Below, piece by piece: positions 53,612-61,596 of a stretch of DNA of 64,000 bases. Source of the stretch: Anaerolineae bacterium (GTDB taxonomy: Bacteria; Chloroflexota; Anaerolineae; Aggregatilineales; Phototrophicaceae). The stretch's first letter is position 1. The number at the start of each line of letters is the position of its first letter. The translations under genes were made by a program, and so were the position numbers. The DNA is taken from NCBI GenBank assembly GCA_022843745.1, contig JALHNB010000005.1, forward strand, positions 111,392 to 175,391, in the 5' to 3' direction. The notes under the pieces were generated by a model that did not search any database, was not told the origin of the DNA, and saw nothing but the letters and a program-made list of their open reading frames with translations.

Positions 53612-54190
53612 TTACTTAGGTGGGAGTTCGTCCTGGGGAATATTTTTCAGAAGGCGATTTTCGACATCGCGTGGGGAGATTTGTGGCGACTCGATGCCCC
53701 AGGGAATGTTAATATCCGGGTCATTCCAGGCGACACCGCGCTCATCCTTGCCGCCATCATAGTAATTATTGACGAGGTAAGTCAGCGTCACATCGGTGAG
53801 TGCCAGAAAGCCGTGTGCCACACCAATTGGGATGAACACACCAACATTATTCGTATCGCCAATTTCCAGGGTTTCGACAGCGCGATAGGTGGGCGATGAC
53901 GGGCGCAGGTCAACCATGCCTACACGCACAACCCCGCGTGATACATACCAGTAGTCGATCTGGTGATGATGATAATGCAGGCCGCGCAGCACATCTTTTT
54001 TGCTGTCGGAACGGTTGCTCTGCATCCGATCCCAGTTAATCCAGGGGAACCATTCGCGTCGGAAGGTTTCCATAAATTGGCCGCGTTCATCGGCGTAGGC
54101 TTTAATCGGTACGGTGTAAACGCCGTTAATGTGGCGTGAAGGGCGGGTCGGTGAAACGAGTTTGAGTGTTGGCTGGTCGGTTAAAGACAC
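53612..54190 (-). CDS. dTDP-4-dehydrorhamnose 3,5-epimerase family protein
   Basis: 192 residues with the RmlC cupin: GQFMETFRREWFP, SDSKKDVLRGLHYHHHQIDY (catalytic His in RGLHY), FIPIGVAHGFLAL and LTYLVNNYYD (tyrosine of the active site), closing with NDPDINIPW. It epimerises C3 and C5 of dTDP-4-keto-6-deoxyglucose in rhamnose synthesis, or acts on a related nucleotide sugar. No RmlA, B or D is in the window, so the pathway is spread elsewhere or the substrate differs. Confidence 0.87.
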   Translation of the reverse strand: MSLTDQPTLKLVSPTRPSRHINGVYTVPIKAYADERGQFMETFRREWFPWINWDRMQSNRSDSKKDVLRGLHYHHHQIDYWYVSRGVVRVGMVDLRPSSPTYRAVETLEIGDTNNVGVFIPIGVAHGFLALTDVTLTYLVNNYYDGGKDERGVAWNDPDINIPWGIESPQISPRDVENRLLKNIPQDELPPK

Positions 54191-54288
54191 GGGTTCTAAC
54201 TCCGTTGAACTGGATAACTAATTGAAATTATAACTCTAATCAATCACCTTAGCCTTGCCAGTACCTAACGATATTTTACAGATGCGTA

Positions 54289-54777
54289 TCAATATCGCAG
54301 CTTAATTCGCAAGTAGAGTACCGGCTCGGTGTCGCTGGTGATCGTCTGTGTGTGGCTATCCACAAATCCCAGGCGGCGATAAAGCGCGATTGCGCCTGTG
54401 TTGCTGGTAAACGCGCCGATTTCAATACATTCAGCATTCATCTCCTGGGCGGAGCGTGTCAGATATTGAATTATGGCTGTCCCGATGCCACGTCCCCGGT
54501 AATCAGGTGTGACGATCAGATCGCTGATTTCGCCACAGCGCGGCCACAGTGTAAATTGACCATAACCGTGTATCATGCCAGCATTGCCAACAGCGACGAT
54601 GCTCAAACCACGCCCTTGAGAGGCATTCTGGCGAGCGCGTGTGATAAAACGATAAACCGATTCGAATGTGCGTTCCGGCCAGCAGGTCGTGCGCAGGCTG
54701 CTGGCATCCGTCAAGCGTACCAGACGAAGGGGTATCTTCGGGTTTGGGGGGTGTAATGCAAGCGGAATTTCGACCAT
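54289..54777 (-). CDS. GNAT family N-acetyltransferase
   Basis: 162 residues. The acetyl-CoA pyrophosphate loop is DYRGRGIGTAIIQYL, preceded by the motif D strand GEISDLIVTP and followed by EMNAECIEIGAFTSNTGAIA and LYRRLGFVDS. The acceptor is unknown. The region just upstream holds TATACT/TACTAT close to the ATG, so the transcript may have a very short leader. Single gene. Confidence 0.9.
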   Translation of the reverse strand: MVEIPLALHPPNPKIPLRLVRLTDASSLRTTCWPERTFESVYRFITRARQNASQGRGLSIVAVGNAGMIHGYGQFTLWPRCGEISDLIVTPDYRGRGIGTAIIQYLTRSAQEMNAECIEIGAFTSNTGAIALYRRLGFVDSHTQTITSDTEPVLYLRIKLRY

Positions 54778-54928
54778 GACTATAGTATATAAGAAGTATG
54801 CTTTGCAAGTGTAGAGTCATTTAGTAGATGCGCTGTCTCTGGAAGCAAAGTTGAAATATCATGGTGTTAGAGCAAAAATTTGATCCTATTTGTGGTATTT
54901 AGCGTGAGTTGTTGGGAGAATAAAACTG

Positions 54929-56032
54929 ATGGGCATTTCAAGATTACGGGTTTTCATCGTCGCAGTCGCGGCTTTAGCCTTTGGTATCGGCAACGTTTAT
55001 GCGCAGGATGTGCCGTCTTTTTGCGGTACACTTTCGGAAGCGGATTGCACCATACTGGTCGAATCCCAGGAAGCCATGAGTACGCTTGAATCCGCCGCCA
55101 TAAAATTGAACCTCGATATGACGTTCAACGGCATCCCCGATATGCCTGCCTCGGCCACGATTAATCTGTCGGGTGATGGGCGTTATGCGATCACCGATCC
55201 CGAAGCGCTGCAAAACATCACCGCCAATATGACCGATGATCTGGCAGGCGCGATGGAAGATTTATTTGAGGCGTTCGCACTGGATGGCACGTTTATTCTT
55301 CAACTCCCGGCTGAACTCATGGGCGAATCCAGCGCAAATCGAGGCGCATTTTCCGTGCGTATGGTCGATGGCTTTGCCTATATCAATGTCGATAAAATGA
55401 TGCGGTTAATGGGAGAATCGGGTAATGGAAGTGGCTGGATTGGCCTTGATCTGGCGGGATTTTATGGTCGCCTGTTTGAGCAAATGGGAGGCAGTTTGGG
55501 ATTGGATGCGTTTCAGAATCCATCTGCCAGTGCGGATATGATGTCCGAGTTTGTCACCATCGAGCGTATAGAAGATGTCGAAATTGATGGTCAAACGCTG
55601 GCCGCATTTCAATATACATTTGATTACAGCGAACTGGCCTCCAGCGAGACTTTTATGAGCCTCTTGCGCGATCAGCTCGAAGGCATGGGGATGATGAGCC
55701 AGATTGATATGGACGATCTGATGGATTTTTATGTCGAGGCGTTTGCAGGGCTGACGCTGGAAATGACTCAAACGGTTGGGCTGGACGACCATTTTATCCA
55801 CAATATGTCGTTGACAATGGACTGGACGCTGGATATGGAATCACTCAGTGAACTATTTGGCGGCATGACAGATGTGCCGCCAACCATCACGGTCAATTTG
55901 AGCGTGAATGCTGACCTGAGCCAGTTCAATGAAGCAGCGCCGATTGAAGCGCCCGAAAACACGCCGATTTTCCCGATTGATTCGCTGCTTCCGGCTATGC
56001 CGCAGACCTTTGAATTTGAAGCCGCTGCGTGA
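54929..56032 (+). CDS. Secreted LppX/LolA-like candidate protein
   Basis: 367 residues. Signal peptide RVFIVAVAALAFGIGNVYA with cleavage before QDVP. Two cysteines follow early (PSFCGTLSEADCTI). The mature part alternates long amphipathic beta strands with helices (IKLNLDMTFNGIP, AFSVRMVDGFAYINVDKMMR, VEIDGQTLAAFQYTFDY, MTVNLSVNADLS-like end), the pattern of half-barrel lipid-binding proteins such as LppX/LprG or LolA. This is a fold guess; the protein has unusually many methionines (LEGMGMMSQIDMDDLMDF). It precedes the PPC lipoprotein gene by ten bases. Confidence 0.65.
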   Translation: MGISRLRVFIVAVAALAFGIGNVYAQDVPSFCGTLSEADCTILVESQEAMSTLESAAIKLNLDMTFNGIPDMPASATINLSGDGRYAITDPEALQNITANMTDDLAGAMEDLFEAFALDGTFILQLPAELMGESSANRGAFSVRMVDGFAYINVDKMMRLMGESGNGSGWIGLDLAGFYGRLFEQMGGSLGLDAFQNPSASADMMSEFVTIERIEDVEIDGQTLAAFQYTFDYSELASSETFMSLLRDQLEGMGMMSQIDMDDLMDFYVEAFAGLTLEMTQTVGLDDHFIHNMSLTMDWTLDMESLSELFGGMTDVPPTITVNLSVNADLSQFNEAAPIEAPENTPIFPIDSLLPAMPQTFEFEAAA

Positions 56033-56042
56033 GCCTGAATTG

Positions 56043-57962
56043 ATGGATTCGATCATTTCTAAATGGGGCGCACCGCCATGCGCCCCTATATTAACCCGCC
56101 TCATTGTGTTGATCGTTCTGTTAAGCGCGTGCAGCCCTTCACAGGATATATCGCCGCTGCCGACCCTGGCCGTTTTGCCGACCCTGATGCCGGAACCACA
56201 GACCATTCAGTTCTGGGAGGCAGTCAGTGGGGCATTAACCTCGCCGGAACAAGTGGATCGCTGGCAGTTTTCCGGTCAGGCTGGGGATGCGATCCGTTTG
56301 CAGGTGCGGGGTGAAGCCAATCTTTCGCTGCAAACAAGCGACGCCAGCATCCTCGGCGTTGGCAGCGAATTGAACGTGACGCTGCCCTCCAACGGTGATT
56401 ATGTCGTGCTGGTGCAGTTAATTGAGCGAGAATCCGGCGTTTATGAACTGGGATTGAGCTATACCGACCAGGCTAATCCTGCTGAATACACTGCGACTCC
56501 GCCGCCCCAGGTTGTCGGCATACCAACCCCGACTCCGCCCTTTGCCAACCTCGGCACATTCCGATCTGTTCTTGAAAATGGCGCAAACGTCGGCGAAATT
56601 TTTGCTGCTGGCGCGGGCCGCAATCATGTATTTACGTTTGAAGGAAGCGCGGGAGAGTTCGTGACCCTTCAGATGGAGAGCGTGTCCGGGTCAATCGACC
56701 CGCTATTGACGCTTTACAGTCCGGCGGGCGCTGCCTTAGCAACCGACGATAACGGTGGTGGTGGAAGTACGGCGCTCCTGCGCAATATCCTTTTATTCGA
56801 GGATGGGCTTTACAGTGTGCAGGCTTCCGGCGGCGGTTTCCCCGGTGCTTACGAAATCTCGCTGGAAAGTGGCGATAGGCCGCAGCCGGTCACGCCGACC
56901 ATTATTCCCTATCTGACCGCAACGCCGCTGCCCGAAATTCTGACTCCAACTTTGGCGGCTGCCATTTCTGGTATTCGACTTGAAGCGCAAATTCCGGTGA
57001 TTGGCATCATTAACCGTCCTGGTGATCCGGGTCGTTATCCGCTGGAGGCCGTGCTAGGGGATGTGCTGACGATTGGTGTAAGCCCGTTGGAAGATAAGGC
57101 ATTGCGACCCCTGATCGAGGTTTACGGCCCATCCGGTGAATTGGTCGCTTCAGCGAATTCGCGCAATTCCGGCGCTGGTGGCGATGCGCTGATTCCCGCC
57201 TTCACGGTGCCGGAAACAGGCGCATATTCGGTGTTGGTCACGGCGGAAGGTAATGGCACGGGCAGCTACGTGGTTTCTTATGGCATAGGGAACTCGCGTG
57301 AAGATGTCTGGCGCGATCAAACGCTGGATAATTTGCCCTACGCGGGTGAAATCGAACGGCGTGGCTTGAGGGATGTCTGGAGTCTGGCGCTCAATCCGGG
57401 CGATCTCATCTCGGCTGTCGTTACGCCGCTGGATAATGTGCTTGACCCGGTTTTGGAATTTGTCGCGCCGGATGGCAGTGTGATCGCTACGGATGATAAT
57501 GGCGGTGGCTATCCGAGTCCCTTAATTGCCAGCGCCCGCGCGCCTGTAAGCGGTTTATATCGCCTGCGAGTGACGGGTGCGAATGCAGCCAGCAGCGGCA
57601 CATATCAACTGATCTGGCGCTATATTGACCTCGCGCCGACGGTTACACCTGAGCCACCGCGAATACTGCTCATGTCGATTAATGATGACATCGCAGAAAG
57701 CGAATATCGTTTTTATCCATTTCAGGCGCGGGCTGGTCAACATGTCCAGATTCGCGTGATCGGGGAGGCGGGCAGCGGACTCGACCCAGTGGCAGCTTTG
57801 CTGGGGCGCGACGGCAGCGTGATCGCCGAGGGCGACGATAACGGTGATGACCTCAACCCACGCTTCACCGCCCGGATTCCCGAAGATGGGACGTATTCCG
57901 TTCGCATCAATGGCTATCTGAGCAGCGGCGCGTTTGAGTTGATCGTGGAAGTGTTGTTCTAG
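56043..57962 (+). CDS. Lipoprotein with repeated PPC-type beta domains
   Basis: 639 residues. The signal sequence ends in LIVLIVLLSAC (lipobox LSAC), then a Pro/Thr linker and four to five PPC-like beta-sandwich modules, each carrying G.F..V...G.Y.[IV]..... with motifs such as LATDDNGGGGSTALLRN, VIATDDNGGGYPSPLI and VIAEGDDNGDDLNPRF. PPC domains often bind calcium or carbohydrate/protein surfaces outside cells. The N-region of the signal peptide (SKWGAPPCAPIL) is encoded by a copy of the dispersed palindromic repeat, so the native start may have been replaced. No strong ribosome site precedes ATG 56043; the start is tentative. Confidence 0.78.
   Translation: MDSIISKWGAPPCAPILTRLIVLIVLLSACSPSQDISPLPTLAVLPTLMPEPQTIQFWEAVSGALTSPEQVDRWQFSGQAGDAIRLQVRGEANLSLQTSDASILGVGSELNVTLPSNGDYVVLVQLIERESGVYELGLSYTDQANPAEYTATPPPQVVGIPTPTPPFANLGTFRSVLENGANVGEIFAAGAGRNHVFTFEGSAGEFVTLQMESVSGSIDPLLTLYSPAGAALATDDNGGGGSTALLRNILLFEDGLYSVQASGGGFPGAYEISLESGDRPQPVTPTIIPYLTATPLPEILTPTLAAAISGIRLEAQIPVIGIINRPGDPGRYPLEAVLGDVLTIGVSPLEDKALRPLIEVYGPSGELVASANSRNSGAGGDALIPAFTVPETGAYSVLVTAEGNGTGSYVVSYGIGNSREDVWRDQTLDNLPYAGEIERRGLRDVWSLALNPGDLISAVVTPLDNVLDPVLEFVAPDGSVIATDDNGGGYPSPLIASARAPVSGLYRLRVTGANAASSGTYQLIWRYIDLAPTVTPEPPRILLMSINDDIAESEYRFYPFQARAGQHVQIRVIGEAGSGLDPVAALLGRDGSVIAEGDDNGDDLNPRFTARIPEDGTYSVRINGYLSSGAFELIVEVLF
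56064..56089. repeat. GTAGGGGC palindromic repeat, copy 5 (inside a signal peptide)
   Basis: GGGGCGCA/TGCGCCCC arms with degenerate ends (TGGGG... and ...CCCCTAT). It encodes part of the N-terminus of the PPC lipoprotein. Confidence 0.8.
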
Positions 57963-57971
57963 AGGTGGATT

Positions 57972-58001
57972 GTAGGGGGCGCAGCACGCTGCGCCCCCTA
58001 C
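57972..58001. repeat. GTAGGGGC palindromic repeat, copy 6 (bidirectional hairpin)
   Basis: 30 bp, arms GTAGGGGGCGCAGC/GCTGCGCCCCCTAC. It fills the 52-base gap between the convergent PPC lipoprotein and Bcp stop codons and could act as a shared transcription/mRNA-stability hairpin. Confidence 0.92.
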
Positions 58002-58014
58002 AGCGATTTTGATT

Positions 58015-58476
58015 TTATCCGACGTTCAGCGCGGCAACTGCTTTCGCTACGCTGTCATTGGGGCTGATATCCAGCTTCTGATCGATGAGAACGCCATTTT
58101 CGTCGATGACCCAATGTGAACGGATCACGCCCACATAGGTTTTGCCATAATTCTTCTTCTCGCCCCATGCGCCCCAGGATTCCAGGACGGCGTGATCGGT
58201 ATCGCAAACCAGATCATAGGGCAGATTTTCCGCCTTTTTCCACTTGAGCTGGTCTTTCGGCTCATCCGGGCTGATCCCCAGGACGGCGGCATTTCCCGCG
58301 TCGATTTTGGGAAAATTATCCCGGAAGCCGCAAGCCTGTGTCGTGCAGCCCGGTGTCGAGGCTTTGGGGTACGCGAAAACGACCAGTTTTTTACCACGAT
58401 AATCGCTTAACCGAACGGTGTTGCCGTCCTGATTGAGCAGCGCGAAATCCGGGACTGGTTCGCCAATAGTGAGCAT
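58015..58476 (-). CDS. Bcp/PrxQ-type peroxiredoxin
   Basis: A 153-residue thioredoxin-fold peroxidase of the Bcp/PrxQ class. The peroxidatic Cys44 is in YPKASTPGCTTQAC, with a resolving-type Cys49 five residues later. SPDEPKDQLKWKKAENLPYDLVC is the usual stretch that follows. Reduces hydroperoxides at the expense of thioredoxin. AAGGAG before the ATG. The second bcp-like gene lies directly upstream in the same direction. Confidence 0.93.
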   Translation of the reverse strand: MLTIGEPVPDFALLNQDGNTVRLSDYRGKKLVVFAYPKASTPGCTTQACGFRDNFPKIDAGNAAVLGISPDEPKDQLKWKKAENLPYDLVCDTDHAVLESWGAWGEKKNYGKTYVGVIRSHWVIDENGVLIDQKLDISPNDSVAKAVAALNVG

Positions 58477-58492
58477 GTTTATGTCTCCTTGT

Positions 58493-58590
58493 TTAAGTAC
58501 ACGCAGTCTGGAAGCGTTTGAAGGTTTAGGTATGGGCGGCCTGAAACGTTTGGTGTTTTAGGTACGCACAGTCTGGAAGCGTTTCAGGGT
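58493..58590. repeat. Three tandem ~33-bp copies of the second peroxiredoxin gene's tail
   Basis: Units begin TTAAGTAC, TTAGGTAT and TTAGGTAC at 58493, 58526 and 58558 (33 and 32 bp). The last is the gene's own 3' end (TTA is its TAA stop on the minus strand). Copies 1 and 3 share CAGTCTGGAAGCGTTT. The array lies in the gap before the next bcp gene. Confidence 0.92.
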
Positions 58591-59034
58591 TGCCAGCGCT
58601 TTCTCGGCACTTTCTTTCGGCCCAACGCCTACCTGCCCGTCAATGATAACGCCCTTTTCATCAATCACCCAATAGGAACGGGTCGCACGTGGAATGTTAA
58701 TCAAGCCGAATAGTGATATGCCAAAGGCATTCAATTGGTCGAGAACGACGTGATCCGGGTCTGAGAGCAGGTCGTAGGGGAGTTTTCGTTTTTCATGCCA
58801 GCTTTTTAAGGCTTTCTCGCGGTCTGTACTCAGGCCGAGTACCACTGCGTTTTCCGTTTCAATTTTCGGAAATTCATCACGGAAGGCACAAGCCTGCATC
58901 GTGCAGCCAGCCGTATTAGCCTGGGGAAAGGCGAAGATCACTACTTTTTTGCCACGAAAATCACTGAGGCGAACGATTTTGCCGTCCTGGTTGGGCAATG
59001 CAAAATCAGGCGCCATGTCACCGATGGTAGCCAT
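58558..59034 (-). CDS. Bcp/PrxQ-type peroxiredoxin, second copy
   Basis: 158 residues from ATG 59034, seven bases after AAAGGA. Paralogue of the downstream protein: opening [20 protein letters not shown] and peroxidatic Cys44 in [14 protein letters not shown], where the usual TPGC is TAGC; Cys49 is kept. [20 protein letters not shown] follows. The pair probably arose by duplication and forms one minus-strand operon. The longer frame to 59076 lacks a ribosome site and is rejected. Confidence 0.92.
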   Translation of the reverse strand: MATIGDMAPDFALPNQDGKIVRLSDFRGKKVVIFAFPQANTAGCTMQACAFRDEFPKIETENAVVLGLSTDREKALKSWHEKRKLPYDLLSDPDHVVLDQLNAFGISLFGLINIPRATRSYWVIDEKGVIIDGQVGVGPKESAEKALATLKRFQTVRT

Positions 59035-59110
59035 GTTTATTCCTTTGTCAGTCATCCAATATCCATCTAGCCACAATCTTAACCTTTCGAGGTTAAATTT
59101 GCATGAGATT

Positions 59111-59206
59111 TATCCGCCGATAGCGTAAATTCCTGACTGTCTGGTATGCCCCCGAATTTCTACTGCTGCTTGGCTGGCACACCCCCGAAATTCTGCTACA
59201 ATCGCG
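59111..59206. repeat. Tandem 33-bp repeat upstream of the large membrane protein
   Basis: CTGGTATGCCCCCGAATTTC at 59141 and CTGGCACACCCCCGAAATTC at 59174 start exactly 33 bp apart; a weaker copy (TATCCGCCGA) precedes near 59111. They fill the region between divergent start codons, ending near a TACAAT at 59197-59202. Confidence 0.85.
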
Positions 59207-59228
59207 CCCTGCAACTTTAAGGGACATT

Positions 59229-61595
59229 ATGCGATTTTCTTCTTTCGTCAGGCGGTTGGATTTTGGGCTTATAGCAGCACTCGCCCTGTGTTTATTCACG
59301 CTCTGGCCTCTGCTGTATCGCCCTGGCCTGCCGAACGGCACGGACACGCTCTATCACCTTTATCGTGTCGCCGAGATGGATCGAAGCTGGTCACACGGCG
59401 TTCTCATGCCGCGCTGGGCAGAAGCCTTTTATTTTGGCTACGGTTCGCCGCTGTTCCAGTATTACGCCAGCCTGACCTACTACTTCACCAGTTTTTTGAT
59501 GCGCATCACGGCTTTCGACCCAGTGAATGTTTTGCGCTTACTCACAGCGTTTTCGATGCTCAGTGCGGGCGCGGGGATGTATCTATTTGTGCGCGACGAG
59601 GCGAGCAAGTTAGCGGGTATCCTCGCGGCTGTCGTCTATGTTTACAGCCCCTATATCTTCTACACCGAGCCTTACGCGCGTGGCGTTTACCCGGAACTTT
59701 TGAGTTTCGCGCTGTTTCCGTTCGTCATGTGGTTTTACGGACGATTGATGCGTACAGGTCGTGCGTGGACGTTGATTCTGGCGGCTCTCGGCAGCGTAGC
59801 GTTGATTCTCACGCATAATTTGATGGGACTCGTGCTGACCGGGTTGCTGATGGCGTGGCTCGGCTGGAATTTTCTCGCGAATATTTTGGCGAAAAAGACG
59901 ATGGGGGGAAATATTCTGGCGCTGGTCACAGCGATTCTTGGCGTTGGGCTAGCGGCGTTTTTCTGGATTCCGGTGATTCTTGAGCAGGATGCCGTGCCGC
60001 TGAGTAATCTGACCGGCGTCGCGCTGCTGGACTATCGCAATTTTTTCGTGCCGCTGGATAAGCTGCTAGCGGTTACGCCGCGTTCTGATGCTGGCTCGAT
60101 CAACGGCCTCCTGCATCAACTCAATCTGGGTGTCGCACAGTGGGTTTTGGCATTAATTGGGATTGTTGGCACGTTGGCTGTCTATATCAGGATGCGCAAT
60201 GTAGGGGCGCACGGCGGTGCGCCCTCTGCATATGTGCAAATCGCGATATTTTTCACCATCATGTCCACCGTGCTGATATTTCTGATGCTCCCGTCCGCTG
60301 CATTCGTGTGGGAGGCCATACGGCAGCTCTCAACTTTGCAATTTCCCTGGCGATTTTTAGGGCCAGCGGCATTTTGTCTGGCGGTATTGGCGGGGATGAA
60401 TGCGCTGTGGATTGAACGTTTGCCTGCGCGAATCGGTGGCGTTCTGAGTGCCGCTTTTATGATTGCGCCGATTTTGCTGGCGATGCCGACATTTTATGTG
60501 CCGGAATGGGTCAACACGTCGGTTGATACGTCGGTTGCGGCCTACCATCAGGCGGAAATGAGTGGGTTGCAGATGGCGACCACCTATTCCAACGAATATC
60601 TGCCGATCAACACCCATGTCATGCCTGACCCTACTGCCCGCCTGATCGCCGATTACGCCGACGGCTACCCAGTGAATAAGGCGAACTTTGAAATCCTGCC
60701 GCCGGGTGTCGAAATTGAGCCGCTTGAACACGGCCCGCAGCACGATATTTGGCGGGCACAGTCTGACCAGCCGTTTACGCTGGAAATCCTGACTTTCTAT
60801 TTTCCCGGCTGGCAGGCGGAAATCGACGGTACACCTATTGCAGTGCGACCATCCGATCCACACGGCCTTATCACGCTCGATGTCCCGGCGGGCGAACACA
60901 CGATTCGCGTGTTTTTGGGCGCGACTCCGGCGGTAAATTTGGGGCTTAGCGTGACGGTTGGCGCGGTTGTTGTGTTGGCGGGTGTGGTGATTTTCGTGAC
61001 GCGCGTGGGCATGGCACGCCATGCCCCTACAACGTCACCCTTGCAGCCTGACCATCGAATTGGGATCGTCGCGGGCGGCATCGTCCAATTGGTGCTGGTG
61101 CTGGTTTTGATGCGTGAAGACGTGATGTGGGTCGATTCGACGCCGGGGAAGGCGCTGCTGGCTCAAAATCAGATCACCTATAATTTGGGCGATCAAATTC
61201 AATTGCTCGGCTATGACCTGAACAGCCAAACATTTAGCCCAGGGGATCGCGTTGATTTGACGCTCTACTGGTATGCCCGTGCGCCCATTCCATACGGCTA
61301 TGCCAGCTTTGTGCATATCTCCAGCGATGGGCCACCGCTGGCGCAGCAAGATAAATTTAACCCGGCTGGTCGCCCGACTCTGGCCTGGTCAACCGACGGC
61401 AATTACAACGACCCCTACGTGATTATGCTGCCAGCCGACATGCCGACAGGGGACTATCAGATTCGGGTAGGGCTATACACATGCGATACCCTGCCGGAGG
61501 GGGAATGCGGCAATGGTGATCGACCAGTCGTGACCAACGGAAATGGCGATTCGCTCGGCGACTTCGTGCCGCTGGCGACGATTACGGTGCGCTGA
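59229..61595 (+). CDS. PTPS-related large polytopic membrane protein
   Basis: 788 residues with about 11-13 membrane segments. The opening GLPNGTDTLYHLYRVAEMDR, then GVLMPRWAEAFYFGYGSPLF and FQYYASLTYYFTSF is typical of the 6-pyruvoyl-tetrahydropterin-synthase-related membrane family, whose first loop resembles polyprenyl-phosphate glycosyltransferases of the GT-C type. A C-terminal beta-rich domain (LTLYWYARAPIPYGYASFVH) occurs outside the membrane. It probably handles a lipid-linked sugar, but no activity is proven. Two copies of the dispersed palindrome are inserted in frame, after residue 324 (NVGAHGGAPSAY) and at 593 (VGMARHAPTTSP), both in loops. Confidence 0.82.
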   Translation: MRFSSFVRRLDFGLIAALALCLFTLWPLLYRPGLPNGTDTLYHLYRVAEMDRSWSHGVLMPRWAEAFYFGYGSPLFQYYASLTYYFTSFLMRITAFDPVNVLRLLTAFSMLSAGAGMYLFVRDEASKLAGILAAVVYVYSPYIFYTEPYARGVYPELLSFALFPFVMWFYGRLMRTGRAWTLILAALGSVALILTHNLMGLVLTGLLMAWLGWNFLANILAKKTMGGNILALVTAILGVGLAAFFWIPVILEQDAVPLSNLTGVALLDYRNFFVPLDKLLAVTPRSDAGSINGLLHQLNLGVAQWVLALIGIVGTLAVYIRMRNVGAHGGAPSAYVQIAIFFTIMSTVLIFLMLPSAAFVWEAIRQLSTLQFPWRFLGPAAFCLAVLAGMNALWIERLPARIGGVLSAAFMIAPILLAMPTFYVPEWVNTSVDTSVAAYHQAEMSGLQMATTYSNEYLPINTHVMPDPTARLIADYADGYPVNKANFEILPPGVEIEPLEHGPQHDIWRAQSDQPFTLEILTFYFPGWQAEIDGTPIAVRPSDPHGLITLDVPAGEHTIRVFLGATPAVNLGLSVTVGAVVVLAGVVIFVTRVGMARHAPTTSPLQPDHRIGIVAGGIVQLVLVLVLMREDVMWVDSTPGKALLAQNQITYNLGDQIQLLGYDLNSQTFSPGDRVDLTLYWYARAPIPYGYASFVHISSDGPPLAQQDKFNPAGRPTLAWSTDGNYNDPYVIMLPADMPTGDYQIRVGLYTCDTLPEGECGNGDRPVVTNGNGDSLGDFVPLATITVR
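60201..60229. repeat. GTAGGGGC palindromic repeat, copy 7 (inside a coding sequence)
   Basis: GTAGGGGCGCACGG/GGTGCGCCCTCTGC, 29 bp, left end perfect and right end altered. Lies in a loop of the PTPS-related protein without breaking the frame. Confidence 0.85.
61005..61030. repeat. GTAGGGGC palindromic repeat, copy 8 (inside a coding sequence)
   Basis: GTGGGCATGG...CCATGCCCCTAC, 26 bp, nearly the same inner sequence as copy 2. Right end intact, left end shortened. In frame in the same membrane protein, after a membrane segment. Confidence 0.88.
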
Positions 61596-61596
61596 C

